Shown here piece by piece: positions 1 through 5,678 of a stretch of DNA of 52,168 bases. Both the position numbers and the translations under genes were made by a program. The notes below the pieces were generated by a model. The model did no database searches, was not told the origin of the DNA, and saw only the letters and a program-made list of their open reading frames with translations. Position 1 is the stretch's first letter. Each line of letters starts with the position of its first letter. Origin of the DNA: a virus; IMG/VR virus record IMGVR_UViG_3300027917_000058, positions 1 through 52,168 of that record; one strand, 5' to 3'.

Positions 1-213
1 GGCCAGGGCCAGGGCCAGGGCGAAGACGAAGGGGAAGGGGAAGGACAGGGCCAGGGCGAAGGGGAAGGGGAAGGACAGGGCCAGGGCCAGGGCGAAGGGG
101 AAGGGGAAGGACAGGGCCAGGGCCAGGGCCAGGGCGAAGGGGAAGGGGAAGGACAGGGCCAGGGCCAGGGCGAAGGGGAAGGACAGGGCCAGGGCCAGGG
201 CCAGGGCCAGGGG
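1..213 (+). repeat. Gly-Gln/Glu low-complexity coding repeat
   Basis: Hexanucleotide-type repeats (GGCCAG, GGGGAA, GGACAG, GGCGAA) are built into roughly 24-36 bp imperfect units. They encode an uninterrupted alternation of Gly with Gln or Glu, with one Asp. It is the inter-domain linker of the VWA-like protein. Such repeats expand and contract by slippage and are prone to misassembly. The array runs off the window edge, so its full length is unknown. Confidence 0.9.
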
Positions 214-921
214 TCGAAACCTTGCACGAACCCGCTAGGGGAAGTCAGGGATGCCCCGAAAGAATCGGACGCCCCCGAAGCGGACGAAGACGATTGGAAG
301 CGGGCGATAATTGACGCGGTCAGGGCGGGCGAAATGCGGGGCAATATGCCCGGGTCGGTTCGTCGTTTCGCGGACGAAGCTACCCGACCGATTGTGGACT
401 GGCGGTCGGTCCTTCGTCGGTTCGTGCAAGACGCCGCCCGCGACGATTATGCATGGACCCGACCCAACCCCCGCTACCTTCCTGGCGGTCTTTACCTTCC
501 CGCCTTGCACGCCCCCGCAATGGGTCCCCTGGCGGTCGTTATTGACACTTCAGGGTCTTGCGACGAAGTCCTTGTGTCGCAATTCGGGGGCGAGCTTCGG
601 GGCATCTTCGAAGACTTGTCGCCCGCATCCCTGACGGTCCTTTACGCCGACTCCCGGGTTGCGGGTCGCGAGACGTTTTACCCGGGCGACTTCGTGACCC
701 TGGACCCTGTCGGCGGCGGCGGGACCGACTTCCGACCCGCCCTGGCGGAACTGGAAGACGAAGACGAAACGCCTGTCGCGGTCGTTTACCTGACCGACCT
801 ATACGGGACCTACCCGGAAGACGAACCGCCTTTTCCTGTCTTGTGGGCAACGACTTCCGACCCCGCGACCGTGTCCGAATACTACCGCCCGCCTTGGGGC
901 GAAGTCGTTGAAATACGTTGA
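1..921 (+). CDS. DUF2201 putative metallopeptidase / VWA-like protein, 5'-truncated
   Basis: The reading frame is open from base 1 to the TGA at 919-921, so the N-terminus, where the family has its metallopeptidase domain, lies outside the window. The visible part starts with about 71 codons of alternating Gly and Gln/Glu. It is followed by a basic/acidic helix region and the C-terminal VWA-like domain. Family hallmarks are the PNPRY and GLYLP patch, a MIDAS-like DTSGS, the GGGGTDFRP loop, YLTDLYG and a PVLW end. COG3864/DUF2201 proteins are predicted metal-dependent peptidases with a VWA-like domain; their substrates in phages are unknown. It is followed by two strong hairpins. Glu is almost always GAA here, unlike the late genes. 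The family assignment is firm; the function is not. Confidence 0.82.
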   Translation, partial: GQGQGQGEDEGEGEGQGQGEGEGEGQGQGQGEGEGEGQGQGQGQGEGEGEGQGQGQGEGEGQGQGQGQGQGSKPCTNPLGEVRDAPKESDAPEADEDDWKRAIIDAVRAGEMRGNMPGSVRRFADEATRPIVDWRSVLRRFVQDAARDDYAWTRPNPRYLPGGLYLPALHAPAMGPLAVVIDTSGSCDEVLVSQFGGELRGIFEDLSPASLTVLYADSRVAGRETFYPGDFVTLDPVGGGGTDFRPALAELEDEDETPVAVVYLTDLYGTYPEDEPPFPVLWATTSDPATVSEYYRPPWGEVVEIR

Positions 922-925
922 AACG

Positions 926-978
926 CCCGCCTTCGTGGCGGGACATTCGCCCCCGCTAGGGTTCGCCCTGGCGGGGGC
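926..978 (+). terminator. Tandem hairpins ending the VWA gene
   Basis: Two hairpins start 5 bases after the stop. The first pairs CCCGCC (926-931) with GGCGGG (937-942) around a TTCGT loop. The second is a 13-bp stem, 949-961 with 966-978, closed by a TTCG tetraloop, with one T-G wobble. It is followed by ATTTCC, a short T stretch. The position and stability fit intrinsic termination of the VWA gene, although the T-tract is weak. Confidence 0.7.
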
Positions 979-979
979 A

Positions 980-1097
980 TTTCCTGGCCCCTGGACGCCT
1001 GACAACGCCTTCCCGGGACCGCCCCCGCCCCTGGACCCCCGCCCCTGGCAACGTGTCGCGGGGCGTTTCCTGGCCCCTGGACGCCCGACAACGCCTT
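980..1097. repeat. Pair of 32-bp direct repeats
   Basis: The 32 bases at 980-1011 recur at 1066-1097 with one mismatch (T/C at unit position 21). They are 86 bp apart and start TTTCCTGGCCCCTGG. The spacer is extremely C-rich on this strand and holds a partial third copy of the CCCCTGG core. The repeats lie in the 502-bp gene-free stretch 922-1423. No credible ORF covers them. Confidence 0.75.
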
Positions 1098-1193
1098 GGG
1101 GGCATCCCTGGCCAGGGCGAACCCCCGACAAGACATCGCGATGCCGCTATATAGTACTTCAACTATGAAGGCGCGGGGGCTTTTCGGCTCGAT

Positions 1194-1329
1194 CCACCGT
1201 ACTCATCCCTGGCGGGTACTTGGTTCTGGCGGGTACTTACCTTCGGCGGGTACTTGTTCCTGGCGGGTACTCACCTTCGGCGGGTACCTGTTCCTGGCGG
1301 GTACCTGTTTTCGGCGGGTACTCAGAAAT
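1194..1329 (+). repeat. Array of 17-bp iterons, GGCGGGTACTY core
   Basis: Seven copies of GGCGGGTAC start at 1211, 1228, 1245, 1262, 1279, 1296 and 1313, exactly 17 bp apart. A degenerate copy in the same register (GTACTCA) starts at 1194. The variable half of each unit alternates between TTGTTCCT-like and ACCTTC-like versions. The period is not a multiple of 3, so it is not a protein repeat. The array ends 20 bp before the -35 box of a promoter. It could be an initiator-binding origin, a partition-type site or an operator cluster. Confidence 0.9.
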
Positions 1330-1348
1330 GTTGTCTCCGCAACACTTC

Positions 1349-1377
1349 TTGACTTCTTAGGGCAAATACCCTATCGT
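1349..1377 (+). promoter_or_regulatory. Sigma70-type promoter for the plus-strand operon
   Basis: TTGACT at 1349-1354 and TATCGT at 1372-1377 are separated by 17 bp. Transcription would start near 1384, about 40 nt upstream of the first gene of the operon at 1424. The promoter sits directly downstream of the 17-bp iteron array, so binding there could regulate it. Confidence 0.6.
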
Positions 1378-1423
1378 GTAGCATGACCCTAAACACCGGG
1401 GCCTTCCGGCCCGGAGGGGATTC

Positions 1424-2086
1424 ATGGGAAAACGATACGTTTGTGAACGATGCGGGACGGGGAGCATTGCCCCGGGGCGAATGGCCCCGGACGATGTCCG
1501 TCGTTTCTGCATCCCTTTTTCTGTTGCCACCGGCAAACTCCTGCCCCTGATCTGCCCCTCCCGGGAACGTGCCAAGGAAAGGACACGGCAACGTGCTGCG
1601 GAGAAGCGGGCCAAGGAACGGGACGCACTCGACAGACGGTTCGAACTGTCGGATGGGGTGGACGCCCGGGAGATCCTGAAGGGGCTGCAACGTCTCCGGG
1701 TGTGGAAGAACGAAGGGGAAGATGTGGTTCTGGCAGTCAAGCGTATGAAGCTGAAGAACGGGGGACTCGACCCCAATGTTGCAGCGAAGGACTCCGTGGC
1801 TTACGCAGTACAAGGTATTGCCACGTTAGCGGGAACCGCCGCATGGATCATCACAACCCGTGGGAAGACTCCCTGGGAAATGCGTAACACGATGATGAAG
1901 AGAAAGACAGACGAAGAGTCGGCCAAGCAATCATTGATTCGGGCCGCGTCCGTGGAGTACTTCGGTCTGGACGAAAGCGAACTGATTCGAATCCGGCAAG
2001 CGACGAACCGACTCATGGCCCGGGACGAAACGGGCTGGCTCACTACCGTACAACAAATTCTCACAGCTAGGAGGAACGATGCCTGA
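1424..2086 (+). CDS. Hypothetical protein with N-terminal Cys cluster
   Basis: This is the first gene of the plus-strand operon, with a strong GGAGGGG site before ATG 1424. The 220-residue product has Cys at 7, 10, 29 and 44 (C-x2-C, then two single Cys), compatible with a small zinc-binding fold. A highly basic, helical RERAKERTRQRAAEKRAKERD segment follows at about residues 47-68, and then a mixed helical C-terminus. The Cys pattern followed by a basic region recalls the zinc-binding tail of some SprT-like proteins, but no HExxH motif is present. Function unknown. It overlaps the next gene by 8 bp. Confidence 0.8.
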   Translation: MGKRYVCERCGTGSIAPGRMAPDDVRRFCIPFSVATGKLLPLICPSRERAKERTRQRAAEKRAKERDALDRRFELSDGVDAREILKGLQRLRVWKNEGEDVVLAVKRMKLKNGGLDPNVAAKDSVAYAVQGIATLAGTAAWIITTRGKTPWEMRNTMMKRKTDEESAKQSLIRAASVEYFGLDESELIRIRQATNRLMARDETGWLTTVQQILTARRNDA

Positions 2087-2432
2087 CGCGATCAGAGGGA
2101 AAGAACGATGGGATATGGTCCTGAAGCTCCCGGGGGGACACAAGTACTTTCGGGAGAAGCTGACGGGACGAATCGGGGTGGCCGATCATTCGGGACGCTA
2201 CCCGGAAGACACCGACGATGGGGAACTGTTCTTGGACACCGAATCCGGCAAGATGTTGACGGTGGGAGACACGCGGTTGTGGGTTCCGCTGGTGAAGCTC
2301 AACGGGGAACTGACCGCGATGATGGAAGCTGCCGGGGATGCCCTGGTCCTGTCTTCCATGTTCGGGCTCCCGATTCTCGACGCCCACGATAGGGTCTGGA
2401 AGGTGGAAGAGATCCGCGCCCCCTGGAAGTGA
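2079..2432 (+). CDS. Hypothetical protein, 117 aa
   Basis: It starts at ATG 2079 behind the AGGAGG site (CTAGGAGGAACG), inside the end of the preceding gene, so the two are translationally coupled. The product is soluble with no transmembrane segment or recognisable motif. It has a GRI..ADHSGRYPEDTDDGELFLD acidic stretch and a hydrophobic centre. I do not recognise a family. The next start is 45 bp downstream with its own ribosome site. Confidence 0.75.
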   Translation: MPDAIRGKERWDMVLKLPGGHKYFREKLTGRIGVADHSGRYPEDTDDGELFLDTESGKMLTVGDTRLWVPLVKLNGELTAMMEAAGDALVLSSMFGLPILDAHDRVWKVEEIRAPWK

Positions 2433-2476
2433 TTCCTGGCAACACGTTTCTGGGCGATGCCCGAAAGGAAAGAACG

Positions 2477-3007
2477 ATGAGCGCGATGAAGAACCATCTT
2501 GCCGATCTGGACATGGAAGCCGACCGACTTCTGAAGCTGGTGCGGGACGATATGATCCTGATCGCCCGTGGGGACATGAAGTGGGCTCCGTCTGGACATC
2601 TGATGCGAGTACTGGCCCACAACCTGAAGCGACTTGCCGACGTTGTGGGTCAAGGTGGACTCCCCGATCCCTTCCCCGTCTTCCGGCACGGGGAAGAAGA
2701 CACGATTACAAGGGATCTGCTGGAAGCGTTGAAGCTGATGACGCAAGAATTTTCCCAGAAGTTTCGTGTGAAGAGGGACTTTCACAAGATGCTGGCAATG
2801 GAAGCTGCCAAGAAAGCGATTGCCAAGGCTGAAGACGTTGACGCCGATGGGAACGAACTCACGCCGGAACCCGTGGCGTTTCTTGAGAGTGCGTTGTCAT
2901 GTGAACCGAACGAGGCTGTCGATCTCCTGACAAACTACGGTCCTGCGGTGCTGGATCGGTGGTACGAGAACCACCCTGAAGCCACGCGTGGGCCAGAAGG
3001 TACTTGA
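2477..3007 (+). CDS. Hypothetical helical protein, 176 aa
   Basis: I chose ATG 2477 because it follows GAAAGGAAAGAACG, a ribosome site repeated almost exactly before position 3056. An in-frame GTG at 2429 would overlap the preceding gene and lacks such a site. The product is predicted to be mostly helical and acidic (LADLDMEADRLLKLVRDD near the N-terminus). It has no Cys cluster or membrane segment that suggests a function. No family recognised. Its 3' end contains the first, degenerate unit of a second GGGTAC iteron cluster. Confidence 0.75.
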   Translation: MSAMKNHLADLDMEADRLLKLVRDDMILIARGDMKWAPSGHLMRVLAHNLKRLADVVGQGGLPDPFPVFRHGEEDTITRDLLEALKLMTQEFSQKFRVKRDFHKMLAMEAAKKAIAKAEDVDADGNELTPEPVAFLESALSCEPNEAVDLLTNYGPAVLDRWYENHPEATRGPEGT

Positions 3008-3536
3008 TCCCTGCGGGTACTCATTCTGGGCGGGTACGCCCGAAAGGAAAGAACGATGGCATACAGAACATCGAAGAACGGGGGGGCTCTACCGGAAATG
3101 CGGGGGCTGTACGGAGTGCTGTGTGAACCAACCGATCACGCAACTCGACAAACCCGCGAAGACCCCCTGCAAACATCTCACGGCAAGTGGTTGTGGGATC
3201 TACGAAGACCGCTTCCCCGTCTGCCGGGAATACGGATGCCTCTGGTTGTGGGGCGAAGGGAGCCTGGAAGACCGGCCCGACCGGATGGGCGCGATGCCAA
3301 CGATGTCTGACAACGGGTTGTATTTGACGCTATACCTCAACGGAGACTCGACCCCGGAACAGCTTTCCCGGGGAGCCCTGAAGTGGCTGAGACGGTACTT
3401 CAACAAGACGGGTAGGCCCGCCCTTGTACTTCATGGCGACGGGTACGGCAAAACCACGGCGATCTACCCTGACGGGACGTACAAGGAACTCGAAACCAAG
3501 TGGGTAGGAGAACTGCCCGGGAGCATGGAACCATGA
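2988..3536 (+). CDS. YkgJ-type CxxCxxCC protein, possible frameshift near start
   Basis: The product contains C-x2-C-x2-CC (KCGGCTECC), then CKHL, CGIYEDRFPVCREYGC and WLW, the pattern of the YkgJ/UPF0153 family, which binds zinc or an Fe-S cluster; no reaction is established. The open frame runs from GTG 2988, which has no ribosome site and would translate the upstream iterons. The strong GAAAGGAAAGAACG site instead serves ATG 3056 in another frame (MAYRTSKNGG). A single extra G in the run of seven at 3080-3086 would join the two frames as MAYRTSKNGG-LYRKCGGC. The gene is therefore either frameshifted, recoded or carries a homopolymer error. It overlaps the next gene by 4 bp. Confidence 0.7.
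   Translation: MGQKVLDPCGYSFWAGTPERKERWHTEHRRTGGLYRKCGGCTECCVNQPITQLDKPAKTPCKHLTASGCGIYEDRFPVCREYGCLWLWGEGSLEDRPDRMGAMPTMSDNGLYLTLYLNGDSTPEQLSRGALKWLRRYFNKTGRPALVLHGDGYGKTTAIYPDGTYKELETKWVGELPGSMEP
2995..3045 (+). repeat. Second cluster of 17-bp GGGTAC iterons (three units)
   Basis: GTAC-containing units start at 2995, 3012 and 3029, again exactly 17 bp apart. Two of them carry GCGGGTAC, as in the main array. The cluster lies directly before the ribosome site of ATG 3056. The shared unit and spacing argue for one binding protein acting at both places. Confidence 0.75.
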
Positions 3537-3772
3537 AAGCCGAAATGCCGAAAACGAAGCACGAAGTCATCGAACTCCTGAAGAGGCGGATTCAGGAATC
3601 CGGCCTGAGCGTGCGTCAGTTTGCAATCCAAGTGATGATTCGGGAAGATCGGACGGTACGCCGCTGGTTATCCGGCGAATCCCCAACTCCCAACGTGGTG
3701 TTGGGATGGCTCATGGAGCCCTACGCGCCACCCTGGCCGACCCGAAGGCGTAGGAAGGGGAGAAAGGTCTGA
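3533..3772 (+). CDS. Small HTH protein, putative regulator
   Basis: ATG 3533 overlaps the preceding TGA (ATGA) and has GGGAG at 3519-3523; an upstream GTG at 3500 is in frame but poorly placed. The 79-residue product has a Cro/CI-like helix-turn-helix, roughly residues 20-50 (LSVRQFAIQVMIREDRTVRRW), and a strongly basic tail (RRRRKGRK). A DNA-binding regulatory role is inferred. It is one candidate for a protein that recognises the GGGTAC iterons in this operon, but nothing in the sequence proves that. Confidence 0.7.
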   Translation: MKAEMPKTKHEVIELLKRRIQESGLSVRQFAIQVMIREDRTVRRWLSGESPTPNVVLGWLMEPYAPPWPTRRRRKGRKV

Positions 3773-3963
3773 TGCCTTGGTTTCTGAAGGTGACGCTAAC
3801 CCTGGCGACCCTGGGGACCACCGTACTTGTATCAAAGCGGGTTGTCGTGAAGTATTGGCGATGGGCGCGAACGAACGCTGAATCGTTCTCCATTTTCCTG
3901 TTCTATTTGGCAGGGGTTTGGTACCTCGCGCTACTCTGCCTCTTCGGAATCATGGCGTCCTGA
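3772..3963 (+). CDS. Small membrane protein, 63 aa
   Basis: Its ATG overlaps the stop of the HTH gene by 1 bp (TGATG) and follows GGGGAGAAAGG. Two hydrophobic segments, about residues 5-21 and 42-60, are separated by a basic loop containing KYWRWAR, giving a hairpin topology. It is the last gene before the convergent terminator. Function unknown; it is far from the lysis genes and too short to assign on topology. Confidence 0.7.
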   Translation: MPWFLKVTLTLATLGTTVLVSKRVVVKYWRWARTNAESFSIFLFYLAGVWYLALLCLFGIMAS

Positions 3964-3970
3964 GATCCTG

Positions 3971-3996
3971 CCCGGGGGTACTTCGGTGCCCCCGGG
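3971..3996. terminator. Bidirectional hairpin between convergent operons
   Basis: An 11-bp stem, CCCGGGGGTAC (3971-3981) with GTGCCCCCGGG (3986-3996), has one T-G wobble and a C(TTCG)G tetraloop. It fills the gap between the stop of the plus-strand operon (3963) and the stop of the minus-strand operon (3997). There is no long T-run on either side, but position and stability make it the natural terminator for both. Confidence 0.8.
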
Positions 3997-4683
3997 TTAG
4001 TCTTCCCAAGCGTAACCGAATCGCTCCATTTCCGCCCCGTAGGTATCCTCAATCCACAACCGACAATCCGTTGGCAGGAAATCTTGATACCGTTCGTCCC
4101 GTGGCTTCGCCTTGGTATGGTGCTGGGATGCGCTCCGGTGGAACTCATCCGGCTTCAGGGGATTCAGTCCCTCTTTCCTGAGCATGGCATCCAGATCGTT
4201 CCTCAAGTGGGCGAAACGCAACTCCTGGCAAGTAGCAATCTCAAAGAACGCCGGGAAGAGGATATGTTTATTCCGATAAAGGGCGGGATGTTTCCAAACG
4301 TAATCGGTGAACCTTTCCGGGGACGGTTCCTTGCCGCCGAGAACCCCGCGACCGATAGAATGGAATACCTCGAAATGGTTCCGGTGGGCCGCGTAGAAAC
4401 GCCAGTTGTATAAATCCTCATTGAACCACCACCACAAGTCCCCGTGGCGTCCTGTCTGGGGATGCCTGGGGTTGTCCCCACCCCAAGGGACGCCGTGGTG
4501 CCCTAACCACCGCTCGAAACCCCGGAGCTTCAGGACGTTGTAACCAATCTCCCTACTCCCGGTCCTGGGGTCAGCAATGAAAGCAATCCGCTTCTCTTTG
4601 AGAATCCACATAATCTCGTTGTCAGGTGATTCGATCCGAACGCCGCCACCACCGTCCAGGCGGATAACCCTGACGGGGCTCAT
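3997..4683 (-). CDS. Sulfotransferase-like protein
   Basis: This is the last gene of the early/middle operon. Near the N-terminus (residues 34-45) IAFIADPRTGSR resembles the 5'-phosphosulfate loop of PAPS sulfotransferases, and RNHFEVFHS (101-109) matches the 3'-phosphate loop pattern R-N-x-x-E-x-x-x-S. The length (228 aa) suits small members of the fold. If active it would move sulfate from PAPS to a hydroxyl or amine acceptor, possibly a host or virion glycan; the acceptor cannot be inferred. It is separated from the preceding gene by 55 bp containing two GTAC motifs, so it may have its own control. The assignment rests on two loops, so it is moderate. Confidence 0.55.
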   Translation of the reverse strand: MSPVRVIRLDGGGGVRIESPDNEIMWILKEKRIAFIADPRTGSREIGYNVLKLRGFERWLGHHGVPWGGDNPRHPQTGRHGDLWWWFNEDLYNWRFYAAHRNHFEVFHSIGRGVLGGKEPSPERFTDYVWKHPALYRNKHILFPAFFEIATCQELRFAHLRNDLDAMLRKEGLNPLKPDEFHRSASQHHTKAKPRDERYQDFLPTDCRLWIEDTYGAEMERFGYAWED

Positions 4684-4714
4684 AGTACTTCATTTTGCGC
4701 GGGTACTGTACTAG
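4680..4714. promoter_or_regulatory. Isolated GGGTAC-type sites before the sulfotransferase gene
   Basis: CGCGGGTACTG (from 4698) and ATAGTACTTCA (from 4682) resemble the iteron core but are 18 bp apart and less conserved. They lie at and just upstream of the ATG of the sulfotransferase-like gene. They may be extra binding sites for the iteron protein. The evidence is only sequence similarity. Confidence 0.35.
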
Positions 4715-4738
4715 CTGGGGGGCGGGTAGGTGCGCCGA

Positions 4739-5446
4739 TCATTTCGCGGTCCTGAAGGCCAGAAGGATTTTTTCTCTAATGACCCTACCCGCATGGCTGT
4801 GCCAAACCCGGGAAGCGTTCTCGTAGAAGTCGTATACCCCTTGGACCTGAGCTTTCGGGATGAGGAGATACCGGAACTCGACGTTCGGATCCTGTCTCAG
4901 CGTGAGTCGTTTGCCACTGCCAAGTGCCCTGTGAGAGTAAGCTGTCACGTATCGCTTGGAGCCTCGATAGTGCCGCTGGAAGACGCCGAAGATCCCTTTG
5001 CCGAATGGAACCTTGAATGAGCGTTTTAGCTTCTTCGGCTTGTATCGCTCTTGGATCTGACCGCCGCCAGTGCGGGGGATGTCATCGGCGGGAAGCGCGA
5101 GAGATTTTCGACCCCGGAGGGGACGCCGCGTACCACCGTACTGTTGCCTGAGAAAGATTTCGTACTTGGTCGGTCCTCCCTTGCGGCTCTTGGGGACCCA
5201 TGACACCCGGGACCAGAGCTTCTTCCGCTGGGCAAAATCGCCCCTGGCGATCTTCACCCCCTGCTGCCAGTACCGCTCCCCAGACGACCCGCTATATGTG
5301 AAAACCTTCCGCTGATGGGCTCGCTGGACCCGCTGAAACCTCAGAGCAAGATCGTTCAGGGCCAACATCGTCCCGTAACGTACCTGCTTCTCAAACGCCG
5401 CCAGGAAGGCGTTCACCTCCCTTGCGTCAATCTCAGCCTCAAACAT
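4739..5446 (-). CDS. Putative minor tail / tail completion protein (gpZ-like)
   Basis: The 235-residue basic protein starts at ATG 5446, overlapping the upstream gene by 8 bp. Its N-terminal helix (ALNDLALRFQRVQRAHQRKVF), basic middle with GGxRRPLRGRKSLALPAD and C-terminal helix resemble lambda gpZ/tail-completion proteins, which bind the tail tube before joining to the head. Position after the terminase, rather than among the tail genes, is unusual. Alternative: an unrelated basic structural protein. No catalytic motif seen. Confidence 0.45.
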   Translation of the reverse strand: MFEAEIDAREVNAFLAAFEKQVRYGTMLALNDLALRFQRVQRAHQRKVFTYSGSSGERYWQQGVKIARGDFAQRKKLWSRVSWVPKSRKGGPTKYEIFLRQQYGGTRRPLRGRKSLALPADDIPRTGGGQIQERYKPKKLKRSFKVPFGKGIFGVFQRHYRGSKRYVTAYSHRALGSGKRLTLRQDPNVEFRYLLIPKAQVQGVYDFYENASRVWHSHAGRVIREKILLAFRTAK

Positions 5447-5678
5447 TCGGCATCTTCTTCCAGTGCCTTACCCGGATCTCGACCATCGCATTACACAACG
5501 TCCTGTCCGGGAACTGGTTCGCACATTGGTACGTTTGTAGAATTGTGTTGGGACCATAATCGGGATTCTCCATCGCCAATTCAAGCATCTTGATAGCGAA
5601 CTCGGAATTTCGCAAGCGTACCGGGGCATGACATTCAGGGCAACGCGCTGTCAGACGCCAGACCGTGACCTCAACCAA
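5439..5678 (-). CDS. Ogr/Delta-like zinc-finger protein
   Basis: The 79-residue product has Cys at 13, 16, 52 and 62 (CPEC near the start, then YQCANQFPDRTLC). The arrangement and the Y-x-C-x-N context recall Ogr/Delta-type late-gene activators of P2-like phages, though the inter-Cys spacing is longer. No ATG precedes the first CPEC in frame; TTG 5678 is the best start, behind a G-rich AGGGGGTGGG, and overlaps the terminase stop by 8 bp. A role in turning on the late promoter is a guess. The zinc finger is visible; the regulatory function is inference. Confidence 0.5.
   Translation of the reverse strand: MVEVTVWRLTARCPECHAPVRLRNSEFAIKMLELAMENPDYGPNTILQTYQCANQFPDRTLCNAMVEIRVRHWKKMPNV

Noticed and set aside
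908-1168. Plus-strand frame of 86 codons, Pro-rich, after the VWA gene
   Set aside because: It runs through the two hairpins and direct repeats, starts at a TTG without a ribosome site and has extreme composition.
1194-1329. CRISPR-like array
   Set aside because: 17-bp units without separate spacers and no cas genes; an iteron array explains it.
1096-1386. Plus-strand frame across the 17-bp iteron array
   Set aside because: The 17-bp period makes each repeat encode different residues, and the frame ends at the promoter region; not protein-coding.
4680-4714. True iteron cluster at the sulfotransferase start
   Set aside because: Spacing is 18 bp rather than 17 and only two imperfect units; kept only as a weak site.
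4730-5020. Plus-strand frame of 96 codons opposite the gpZ-like gene
   Set aside because: Opposite to the gpZ-like gene, no ribosome site; shadow.
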